From: Pseudomonadota bacterium
GTDB lineage: Bacteria; Pseudomonadota; Gammaproteobacteria; Burkholderiales; Burkholderiaceae_B
DNA length: 10,605 nt
Reading direction: 5' to 3'
Assembly: GCA_023422555.1 (NCBI GenBank)
Contig: JAFAGQ010000073.1
Location: forward strand, 1-10,605
Position numbers and translations under genes: made by a program. Below the pieces are notes generated by a model. The model was not told the DNA's origin. It searched no databases and saw only the letters and a program-made list of their open reading frames with translations. The first letter of the stretch is position 1; each line of letters opens with the position of its first letter. This document shows positions 1-5,963 of this stretch, one piece after another.

Positions 1-1454
1 AAGCGCTTGAGAATGAAACGCCCGATGTGCTGGTAACCGATATACGTATGCCCGATATTTCCGGTATTGAGCTGCTCAAATCGATCAAGCAGCGCGCGTC
101 TGAATTGCCCGTGATTGTGATGACCGCCTATACCGATCTGGACAGTACGGTCACCGCTTTTCACGAAGGTGCCTTCGATTATCTGGTCAAACCTTTCGAT
201 GTCAACGAGGCCATTGCACTGATACAGCGGGCCTATGATCACAGTCGCGAGAACACGGGACAGCCAGCCACTGAGTCGGTAACCGCAGTGGCACCCGCTT
301 CCGATTACGACAAGATGATGACGCAGTCCGCATCCCGTCAGATGCAGGAAATTTTTCGCGCTATCGGTCGGCTTGCACCATCCAAAGTGACAGTGCTGAT
401 TACCGGTGAATCCGGTACCGGCAAGGAGCTGATTGCGCGTGCGGTTCACAAGCATGGCACGCGTGCCAGCAAACCCTTTGTGGCACTGAATGCAGCGGCC
501 ATTCCCCGCGATCTGCTTGAAGCCGAGCTTTTCGGGCACGAGCGTGGTTCCTTTACCGGCGCCAGTGCTCAGCGACGCGGACGGTTTGAAGAGGCCAACG
601 GCGGTACCTTGTTTCTGGATGAAATCGGTGACATGCCGCTGGAGCTGCAGACAAGGCTTTTGCGGGTGCTGGCCGAAGGCAATTTCTATCGCATCGGTGG
701 TTCGCAACCGGTCAATGTTGACGTGCGCATCATTGCAGCAACCCATCAGCCGCTGGAAGTGCGGGTAGAGCAGGGCACATTTCGTGAAGACCTGTTTCAT
801 CGCCTGAATGTGATTCGGCTTCGGGTGCCGCCTTTGCGTGAACGCAAGGAAGACATTGGTCAGCTGGCATCTCACTTTCTGAAAGTGGCAGCCGCCAGTC
901 TTGGCGTTCCGCCGAAACAGCTGAGTGCCGAAGCGCTGGACATACTTAAGGAATTTGATTTTCCGGGCAATGTGCGCCAGCTAGAGAATTTCTGTCATTG
1001 GCTGACAGTGATGTCACCCGGACAACGGATCGATAAAAACGATCTGCCACCGGAGCTGATGGCCAGTCTGAGTTTTTCGCCAGCGTCTGCCGAACGCGCC
1101 GGTGACGCCGCATCCTGGCCGGTTGCCGGTGGGAATACTGCAACGACGTCGCAACCTACATATCCAGTGCATGAGCACACACCGTCAGCGCCAGGCGCAT
1201 CGGTACCTGTCATTCCCGGCGACAACGGATCGTCACTCAGCTGGCTGGATCAGCTTGAAGTGGAAGTGCAGCAGCGTCTGCAAAGCAATGAAAAAGACAT
1301 TATGGATCATCTGACTCGTGAGTTCGAACGCATTGTCCTGACCACCACGCTGGAAAACTGTCGTGGACGACGGATCGATGCCGCAGCACGCCTGGGCATC
1401 GGCCGCAATACGGTCACACGCAAGCTTAAAGAGCTGGGGCTGGAACATATCTGA
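1..1454 (+). CDS. ntrC: Nitrogen regulation response regulator NtrC (5' end cut off by the window)
   Basis: Sigma-54-dependent activator of nitrogen-assimilation genes, phosphorylated by the kinase NtrB. The reading frame is open from base 3, with 483 residues visible. About 40-45 N-terminal residues of the receiver domain lie outside the window, judged by the phospho-acceptor Asp in VTDIRMP (visible residue 13; Asp54 in E. coli). The receiver Lys is in DYLVKPFD (about 63). The AAA+ domain follows, with Walker A GESGTGKE (about 135-142), sigma-54 contact loop GSFTGA (182-187; GAFTGA is commoner) and Walker B GGTLFLDEI (200-208). A Pro/Ser/Ala-rich linker (about 355-412) precedes a Fis-type helix-turn-helix (about 459-478, AAARLGIGRNTVTRKLKEL). 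The stop is TGA at 1452-1454. An in-frame GTG at 27 is internal and not the true start. In relatives ntrC follows glnA-ntrB, which would lie upstream. The DIRMP and FDYLVKPFD context favours NtrC over other NtrC-family regulators. Confidence 0.95.
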   Translation, partial: ALENETPDVLVTDIRMPDISGIELLKSIKQRASELPVIVMTAYTDLDSTVTAFHEGAFDYLVKPFDVNEAIALIQRAYDHSRENTGQPATESVTAVAPASDYDKMMTQSASRQMQEIFRAIGRLAPSKVTVLITGESGTGKELIARAVHKHGTRASKPFVALNAAAIPRDLLEAELFGHERGSFTGASAQRRGRFEEANGGTLFLDEIGDMPLELQTRLLRVLAEGNFYRIGGSQPVNVDVRIIAATHQPLEVRVEQGTFREDLFHRLNVIRLRVPPLRERKEDIGQLASHFLKVAAASLGVPPKQLSAEALDILKEFDFPGNVRQLENFCHWLTVMSPGQRIDKNDLPPELMASLSFSPASAERAGDAASWPVAGGNTATTSQPTYPVHEHTPSAPGASVPVIPGDNGSSLSWLDQLEVEVQQRLQSNEKDIMDHLTREFERIVLTTTLENCRGRRIDAAARLGIGRNTVTRKLKELGLEHI

Positions 1455-1472
1455 TCCGGCGGGATTCTGGCG

Positions 1473-1552
1473 GAGTCAGCGAGACAGAGGGTCAATGAGT
1501 CAATGGGTCAGAGAGACAGAGGGTTAGTAGGCTAGAGAGTCAGAGGGTCAGC
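1473..1552. repeat. Tandem array of ten degenerate 8-bp units
   Basis: From 1473 the sequence divides without gaps into ten octamers: gagtcagc, gagacaga, gggtcaat, gagtcaat, gggtcaga, gagacaga, gggttagt, aggctaga, gagtcaga, gggtcagc. The consensus is GRGTCAGA. One strand is almost pure purine at units' first three positions, and unit gagacaga occurs twice exactly. The array fills most of the gap after ntrC and overlaps the last codons of the convergent ATPase gene, encoding its final residues (about DPLTL) and its TAG stop at 1532-1534. I see no hairpin terminator here. A slippage-prone microsatellite is the simplest reading. Confidence 0.85.
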
Positions 1553-2311
1553 CGCGGGTTGATCGGTCGGCACTGTGACCGGCGTTTTCTCATTGCCTCT
1601 GATCCATTCCTGCAGGTGACCATCCTTCATGGTGCCAATATAGTCGCCCATGACCTGCGCCTCTTCCCGGTTATGGGTGACAAGAATCGCACTGATTCCG
1701 CTTTGCTTCAGGATGTCCCTGACCTCAACAACCAGTTGCTTGCGTATTTCCGTATCAAGATTGGAGAATGCTTCGTCCAGCAGAAGCAGTCGAGGCGAGG
1801 GGGCGAGCGAACGTATCAGTGCGACCCGTTGTTGCTGGCCGCCAGACAATTCATGCGGATAGCGATCCCGCATATCCGAAAGCCTCACCAGATCGAGCAA
1901 TTCCGACACTCGTTCATGACGCTTTCGCTTATCTAACGTTCTCAAACCGAAACCGACATTCTGACCGATAGTCAGATGCGGAAAAAGCGCATAATCCTGG
2001 AACATCATGCCGATACGGCGATGCTCCGGTTCAACCATTCGTCCCGGTGCCGAGATGATCTTGTCATCCAGCTGAATTTCACCTGCATAGACGGGCTCAA
2101 ATCCGGCGACGGCGCGCAAAATCGTGGTTTTGCCACAGCCCGATGGACCGAGTAAGGCAACGATACTGCCAGCGGGAACAGACATGTCAAATCCATGGAC
2201 TACCTGCGTAAATTGCTTTCCCTTTTGATAACCCAGTCCGATATTCCTGAGTTGCAATACGGGACTGGCGCTCATCACGGCATTAGTACTCATCATGGCG
2301 TTGGTAGTCAT
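1532..2311 (-). CDS. fbpC: Ferric-iron ABC transporter ATP-binding protein, short form
   Basis: ATPase that powers Fe3+ import through the FbpB permease on the cytoplasmic face of the inner membrane. All nucleotide-binding motifs are intact: Walker A GPSGCGKTT, Q-loop MFQDYALFPH, signature LSGGQQQR, Walker B LLLLDEAFSNLD and switch His in VTHNREEA. The chosen ATG at 2311 overlaps the permease stop by one base (TGATG), typical of translational coupling, and gives 259 residues; a TTG one codon upstream is possible. The N-terminus is unusual: an 18-bp unit occurs three times, so methionines recur and a later start (for example the ATG at 2275) cannot be excluded. Family members are usually about 350 residues. 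This one stops soon after GDYIGTMKDGHLQEW and lacks the C-terminal OB-fold regulatory domain, ending in an unrelated Pro/Thr-rich tail that runs into the octamer repeat. Substrate assignment rests on the neighbouring fbpA. Confidence 0.88.
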   Translation of the reverse strand: MTTNAMMSTNAVMSASPVLQLRNIGLGYQKGKQFTQVVHGFDMSVPAGSIVALLGPSGCGKTTILRAVAGFEPVYAGEIQLDDKIISAPGRMVEPEHRRIGMMFQDYALFPHLTIGQNVGFGLRTLDKRKRHERVSELLDLVRLSDMRDRYPHELSGGQQQRVALIRSLAPSPRLLLLDEAFSNLDTEIRKQLVVEVRDILKQSGISAILVTHNREEAQVMGDYIGTMKDGHLQEWIRGNEKTPVTVPTDQPAADPLTL

Positions 2312-2314
2312 CAA
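2261..2314 (-). repeat. Three 18-bp direct repeats at the start of fbpC
   Basis: Read on the minus strand from 2314, three adjacent 18-bp units begin TTGATGACTACC, ATGATGAGTACT and GTGATGAGCGCC. The first two match at 14 of 18 positions; the third is more diverged. They encode the methionine-rich start of the ATPase (MTTNAMMSTNAVMSASP), so a start-codon pair is repeated in frame three times. This looks like an old in-frame tandem duplication that extended the N-terminus. Confidence 0.75.
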
Positions 2315-3975
2315 TAATTGGCCTTCAATTGGGTTCGGGCAAGGTATATGACAGGCAGAAGGCCCGCAAAAACAATAATCAGCGCGGCAATCGCGCCTTC
2401 ATCATACGTGCCGCGCGCCGCTTCGGCGTAGAGCCAGGTTGACAGCGTCTCAAAGTTAAGTGGACGAAGCAGCAGTGTCGCCGACAGCTCTTTCATGGCA
2501 TCCACGAAAATCAGCATCGCCGCGGCGCCAAGCGCAGGACGCAACAGTGGCAAATGAATGCGTCTGAACGTCTGGAATGCGCTATGTCCAAGGCTGCGCG
2601 AGGCATGTTCCAGCGATGGTGAAATGCGTGTCAGCCCAGATTCGACACTGCCAACTGAAATCGCAAGAAAACGCAGGGTGTAGGCGCAAATGATGCCTGC
2701 TGTCGAGCCCATGATGTACAAGCGAGCAGGTATCTCTGTCAGAACGGACATAAGCGAGGAAATGAGCCCGTCTATCCAGGAGTAGGAAATGAGCAGGCCG
2801 ATGGCCAGTACGGTGCCAGGTATGGCGTAGCCAAGACTGCAGCAGCGCACCAATGCGCGTGCAATGCCCGTTTTTGCATTTCGCGCTGACCAGGCGATGA
2901 TCAATCCCAGCAGAAGTGTAATTGCGGTTGCTGCCAGGGAGACCGTAACGGTGTTCCAGGTCGCCCTGATCAGATCGGCGGAAACATCCTGCAGCGATGA
3001 TAGTCGTTTTATACTTTCGTTGACGAGAAAGCAGAAAGGAACAATGAAGCCGGCCACTATCGGAAGCCAGCCCAGCACCATGGCAATCCCGGCCCGAAAT
3101 CCGGTTAATCGTATTGGCTGTATGGGTCGCACGCGCTGGGTCAGGGCATAGCGCTGATGTCGTCGCACATGGCGTTCCAGATAGATGAGCAAAGTTACCA
3201 TGGCCAGCATAACGAGCGCGATCTGTGCCGCTCCGTGCAGATTGGAGCGCGTAATCCATGTGGTGTAGATGGAAATGGTCAGGGTCTGTATGCCCAGGAA
3301 TTCGGAAGCGCCAATATCGTTGAGCGTTTCCAGCAGCGCAAGCGTGACACCCACGGCCAGCGCAGGTCGTGCCAGCGGGATGATGATTCTCCAGAAGGCC
3401 TCCCGGCGTGAGTAACCAAGCGTCCTTGCCGCTTCAACGAGACTGGCGGCCTGAGTCATGAACATGACACGCACGCTCAGATAAACATACGGGTAAAGCA
3501 CAAGGCCAAGCAGAAAAATGGCGCCGGCCATAGAGCGCAGGTCCGGCAGGCGAAACTCGCGCGGTGAAGCGTATCCTAACAGACTTCGCAACGCGGTCTG
3601 AATCGGTCCCAGCGGATGCAACACATCCAGATAGGCAAAGGCCACGATATAAGTGGGTACGGCCAGAGGAAGCAACAAGCTCCAGCTCACCAGATTGCGC
3701 GTCGGAAAACGGTAGGCTGTGGTGAGCCAGGCACTGCCGCAGCCAATGAGTGTCGTCAGAATGCCCACGCCCAGAAGCAGCGCAATCGTATTCGAAAGCG
3801 AGACGGGCAGGACATTCGACAGTAGATTGCCCCAGTGGCTGAATTCGCCTGACATTGCCACACCAAGCAATGCCAGCACTGGTGCCAGAACGCACAATGC
3901 AACGCCCAGTGCGATCCGCGCACTGGGTAACCATCTGCGGGTCGCTTTGAGCATAACATTGTGACTGGAGGGCAT
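2311..3975 (-). CDS. fbpB: Ferric-iron ABC transporter permease, two fused permease domains
   Basis: Inner-membrane channel of the Fe3+ importer, 554 residues, the usual size for FbpB/SfuB proteins that fuse two six-helix permease halves. Hydrophobic segments run through both halves (for example 21-41, 61-86, 97-117, 150-170, 250-265, 296-317, 343-362, 381-400, 427-441, 524-547). Each half carries the EAA loop that docks on the ATPase: EAARTLGYSRREAFWRIIIP at about 181-200 and the variant EHASRSLGHSAFQTF at about 456-470, followed by RRIHLPLLRP. The ATG at 3975 lies 24 bases after the fbpA stop. The fbpA TAA is in the same frame, so no longer ATG start is possible; an ATG at 3954 is an alternative. 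Neither has a clear ribosome-binding site, which suggests coupling to fbpA translation. The stop overlaps the fbpC start. Confidence 0.93.
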   Translation of the reverse strand: MPSSHNVMLKATRRWLPSARIALGVALCVLAPVLALLGVAMSGEFSHWGNLLSNVLPVSLSNTIALLLGVGILTTLIGCGSAWLTTAYRFPTRNLVSWSLLLPLAVPTYIVAFAYLDVLHPLGPIQTALRSLLGYASPREFRLPDLRSMAGAIFLLGLVLYPYVYLSVRVMFMTQAASLVEAARTLGYSRREAFWRIIIPLARPALAVGVTLALLETLNDIGASEFLGIQTLTISIYTTWITRSNLHGAAQIALVMLAMVTLLIYLERHVRRHQRYALTQRVRPIQPIRLTGFRAGIAMVLGWLPIVAGFIVPFCFLVNESIKRLSSLQDVSADLIRATWNTVTVSLAATAITLLLGLIIAWSARNAKTGIARALVRCCSLGYAIPGTVLAIGLLISYSWIDGLISSLMSVLTEIPARLYIMGSTAGIICAYTLRFLAISVGSVESGLTRISPSLEHASRSLGHSAFQTFRRIHLPLLRPALGAAAMLIFVDAMKELSATLLLRPLNFETLSTWLYAEAARGTYDEGAIAALIIVFAGLLPVIYLARTQLKANY

Positions 3976-3999
3976 ATCGGTCAGGCGAAGCTGGCGTGG

Positions 4000-5031
4000 T
4001 TATTGATCGAATCCCACTTTATCGACCAGTTCGCTGGCCTGCTTGCGATGTGTCGCGATTTCAGACAGCGGAATACCATCCGCTTTCAGTTCGCCGAAAC
4101 TGGCGACTATCGGATCCAGTTCCACACCCTTGCGCACGGGGTATTCAAAATTGGCCTTGGCGTAAAGCGCCTGGGCTTTTTCAGACACCAGATATTCCAG
4201 CAACTTGACTGCGTTTTCCTTATTGGGTGCATTTTTTGCGACGGCGGCGCCACTTACGTTGACGTGCGTCCCGTTATCCTTGCCTGCGGCAAACGTAGGC
4301 AGAATGACCTTGATGGCTTCACCCCATTTGTACTGATCGGCGTCTTTTGGCTGGCTGCGCATTTGACCTACATAATAGGAATTGGCGATGCCTATGTCGC
4401 AGATACCGCCCAGAATATCCTTAGCCACATCACGGTCGCCGCCGGCCGCTTTTCTGCTCAGATTGTCTTTGACTCCCTTGAGCCATGCTTCGGCTTTTTC
4501 GGCGCCGTCATGCGCGATGATGGCCGCAATCAGGCTGGTATTGTAGGGATGCTGGCCGGAGCGAATGCAAACCTTGCCTTTCCATTTTGGATCAGCCAGC
4601 TCCTCATAGGTGAATGAATCGAGTTTCAGGTCTTTTGCTGCATAGAGTACACGTGCTCGTGTGGACAAGGCATACCAATGATGATCGGCATCGCGAAGAT
4701 TGGCGGGGATGGCCTCGTCGAGTGCTGCAGACGTAACGGGCTGCGTGACACCGGCATTCACCAGATCAATCAGATTGCCATAATCGACCATCATGAGCAG
4801 ATCGGCAGGGGAGCGCTCGCCTTCATTTTTGACTCGCTCAATCAGACCATCCTTGAGAAATACCGTATTGGTTTTAATGCCTGTTTCTTTGCTGAAATTC
4901 TCCAGTATGGACTGGATAAGCTTGGGTTCACGAGTGGTATAGATGTTGATCTCGTCGGCAGCATGGGCCTGCGCGCCCAGCAGTAGTGCTGCGCAGGTCA
5001 TTGCCGTGGGAATGAAAGAGAGATATTTCAT
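4000..5031 (-). CDS. fbpA: Periplasmic ferric-iron binding protein of an ABC transporter
   Basis: Captures Fe3+ in the periplasm and delivers it to the FbpB-FbpC transporter. It has 343 residues, normal for the FbpA/FutA/SfuA transferrin-like family. A classical signal peptide is visible (MKYLSFIPTA, hydrophobic core, then AQAHA), with likely cleavage near residues 24-25. The mature protein begins DEINIYTTREPKL, placing a Tyr (Y31) where FutA-type proteins have a metal ligand. The hallmark adjacent tyrosines occur in ANSYYVGQM (Y219-Y220), and CIRSGQHPYN (about 155-164) supplies Arg and Tyr often found near the anion or metal site. I see no His equivalent to the early His ligand of Neisseria FbpA, so this is closer to the FutA-like, Tyr-rich class; that is my inference without an alignment. 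It is the first gene of the minus-strand fbpABC operon, with a strong ribosome-binding site just upstream. Confidence 0.92.
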   Translation of the reverse strand: MKYLSFIPTAMTCAALLLGAQAHAADEINIYTTREPKLIQSILENFSKETGIKTNTVFLKDGLIERVKNEGERSPADLLMMVDYGNLIDLVNAGVTQPVTSAALDEAIPANLRDADHHWYALSTRARVLYAAKDLKLDSFTYEELADPKWKGKVCIRSGQHPYNTSLIAAIIAHDGAEKAEAWLKGVKDNLSRKAAGGDRDVAKDILGGICDIGIANSYYVGQMRSQPKDADQYKWGEAIKVILPTFAAGKDNGTHVNVSGAAVAKNAPNKENAVKLLEYLVSEKAQALYAKANFEYPVRKGVELDPIVASFGELKADGIPLSEIATHRKQASELVDKVGFDQ

Positions 5032-5035
5032 GACA

Positions 5036-5043
5036 TCCTTCCT
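5036..5043 (-). promoter_or_regulatory. Ribosome-binding site of fbpA
   Basis: On the minus strand AGGAAGGA ends four bases before the ATG at 5031. The purine-rich match to the 16S tail fixes the fbpA start and predicts efficient translation of the binding protein, in contrast to the weak signal before fbpB. Confidence 0.8.
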
Positions 5044-5080
5044 AAAGTAGGTTTCAAGTAAAGAGAACAGGACTTTCGCG

Positions 5081-5118
5081 AGGTCTCGTATGACCTGGCA
5101 AGGTTTGATCGAGCCTTG
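5081..5118 (-). other. Two small hairpins in the presumed fbpA leader
   Basis: Two adjacent inverted repeats lie about 50-90 bases upstream of the fbpA start: AGGTC (5081-5085) with GACCT (5092-5096), loop six bases, and CAAGG (5099-5103) with CCTTG (5114-5118), loop ten bases. Stems are only five base pairs each and neither is followed by a U-run on the transcribed strand, so they are not terminators. They may simply be chance. Confidence 0.25.
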
Positions 5119-5281
5119 TTTGGCCGGTCATAGAAGCAAAATAATGGATTTCTGCATTCAGGACGTTGTGAAGGCAAAAACAGGGGTGGTATCGTCATGT
5201 GTGGGTCTTGTCAGCCGGATTCCTCCAGCGATTGTTATTCAACACGATTCATCCAACGCCGCCTGAAGGAATAATCGGCGT

Positions 5282-5309
5282 ATCCTAAGGGAATTATTGA
5301 ATCAATCAA
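5282..5309 (-). promoter_or_regulatory. Possible sigma-70 promoter for fbpABC
   Basis: On the minus strand TTGATT (5309-5304) is followed after 16 bases by TAGGAT (5287-5282). Each hexamer matches the consensus at four of six positions. It would give a leader of about 240 bases before fbpA. It is the most plausible pair I found by eye, but such matches are frequent in AT-rich DNA. Confidence 0.25.
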
Positions 5310-5378
5310 AATCGTAATAAGACGCATTTGCATTATAGTAATTCAGCAAATAGTAAGTTTTGAAATATATCAGGTTTT

Positions 5379-5400
5379 CGTGAAATTTTCGTAAAATTTT
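5379..5400. repeat. Adjacent 11-bp repeats forming an AT-rich dyad
   Basis: CGTGAAATTTT (5379-5389) is followed directly by CGTAAAATTTT (5390-5400), identical at ten of eleven positions. The same bases form a perfect dyad, AAATTTT-CGT-AAAATTT, at 5383-5399. It sits mid-way in the divergent control region about 100 bases upstream of the ridA promoter-like sequence. It could be a bent, UP-element-like or nucleoid-protein site or a regulator operator; function is unknown. Confidence 0.5.
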
Positions 5401-5497
5401 TTGCTGACGTCTTTGGCCCCTGATTTTTTGTCGACAGCGCAGGTTTGACGCGAGTTACAGCCGGCTCAACCGGTTCGGTTTTTCAGGTGAATGTGTA

Positions 5498-5522
5498 TAT
5501 ACTATTGGTATTGCCTATAGTA
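5498..5522 (+). promoter_or_regulatory. ridA promoter-like -10 with an overlapping LysR-type dyad
   Basis: TATACT at 5498-5503 is a good -10 hexamer (five of six) about 45 bases before the ridA ATG, but no good -35 is spaced 16-18 bases upstream. Weak or missing -35 is common in activator-dependent promoters. Overlapping it, TACTAT (5500-5505) and ATAGTA (5517-5522) form a perfect inverted repeat separated by 11 bases, the T-N11-A pattern bound by LysR-family regulators. The bases resemble OxyR half-sites (CTAT, ATAG), but the spacing is not that of the canonical four-element OxyR site. A second -10-like TATAGT lies at 5516-5521. Confidence 0.4.
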
Positions 5523-5537
5523 ATCGGTCCCTTCATT

Positions 5538-5541
5538 GGAG
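5538..5541 (+). promoter_or_regulatory. Ribosome-binding site of ridA
   Basis: GGAG six bases before the ATG at 5548 supports that ATG over the in-frame TTG at 5536, whose first codons would themselves contain this site. Confidence 0.75.
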
Positions 5542-5547
5542 AATCTC

Positions 5548-5934
5548 ATGACCAAACAAGTCATTCAGACAGATAAAGCCCCCAACGCCATTGGCCCATA
5601 TTCGCAGGCGGTCGTTGTTCCTGCGGGAAGTACCGTTTACCTTTCGGGTCAGATCGGCCTGGATCCTGCAACCGGCGATCTGGTTTCAGAGCAGGTCGAA
5701 GAGCAGGTGCGTCAGGCTTTCAGCAATATGAGCGCCGTGATTCACGCAGCCGGTGGGTCACTGCACAGTATCGTCAAGCTGACGCTGTTTCTGACCGACC
5801 TGAATCATTTCGGCATTGCCAATAATGTCATGTCAGAACTCATTCCCGAGCCGTTCCCAGCCCGCTCTACAGTCGAAGTCAGTGCGTTGCCAAAGGGTGC
5901 ACTGTTTGAGGTGGAAGCCATTATTGTCGTCTGA
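5548..5934 (+). CDS. ridA: RidA family 2-iminobutanoate/2-iminopropanoate deaminase
   Basis: Small cytosolic trimeric enzyme of the YjgF/YER057c/UK114 family that hydrolyses reactive enamine/imine intermediates released by PLP enzymes such as threonine dehydratase, protecting other PLP enzymes. It has 128 residues, the standard length. Family signatures are clear: GPYSQ (about 16-20), SGQIGLDPATG (33-43), and the C-terminal PARSTVEVSALPKGALFEVEAI. Active-site residues known from E. coli RidA align with an offset of one: Tyr18, Arg106 (binds the substrate carboxylate) and Glu121. This supports an active RidA rather than a catalytically silent paralogue. recG begins 29 bases after its stop, so the two are probably cotranscribed. 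Confidence 0.95.
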   Translation: MTKQVIQTDKAPNAIGPYSQAVVVPAGSTVYLSGQIGLDPATGDLVSEQVEEQVRQAFSNMSAVIHAAGGSLHSIVKLTLFLTDLNHFGIANNVMSELIPEPFPARSTVEVSALPKGALFEVEAIIVV

Positions 5935-5963
5935 TTTTCCGTTCTGCCTAATCTTCCGGTTAC

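Larger units (their letters stand above)
5032..5547. other. Divergent control region between fbpA and ridA
   Basis: About 500 bases without a credible gene, between outward-facing fbpA (minus) and ridA (plus). The fbpA side (5044-5280) is of ordinary composition and would be a long fbpA leader. The middle (about 5290-5405) is strongly AT-rich. The ridA side (5406-5547) returns to mixed composition and carries the best plus-strand promoter-like and operator-like sequences. No good 19-bp Fur box is visible; the nearest partial match is CATTATAGTAAT at 5331-5342, too weak to call. Individual elements are listed separately. Confidence 0.7.

Noticed and set aside
1559..1936. Plus-strand open frame of 125 codons opposite fbpC
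   Set aside because: Antisense to conserved ATPase motifs of fbpC; no supporting start signal.
2582..3259. Long minus-strand open frame of 225 codons inside fbpB
   Set aside because: Out of frame with the clear permease. Its translation has no recognisable domain and is rich in His, Arg and Cys, typical of a shadow frame.
3961..4617. Plus-strand open frame of 218 codons opposite fbpA
   Set aside because: Lies antisense to fbpA, which has clear family motifs and a signal peptide. No ribosome-binding site and no family resemblance; mirrored codon structure explains it.
5332..5337. Perfect minus-strand -10 (TATAAT) as the fbpA promoter
   Set aside because: No acceptable -35 occurs at 15-20 bases upstream on that strand, and it lies almost 300 bases from fbpA.
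5331..5342. CATTATAGTAAT as a Fur box
   Set aside because: Two hexamers fit the NATWAT pattern with one mismatch, but the third reverse hexamer is absent and AT-rich context makes this likely by chance.
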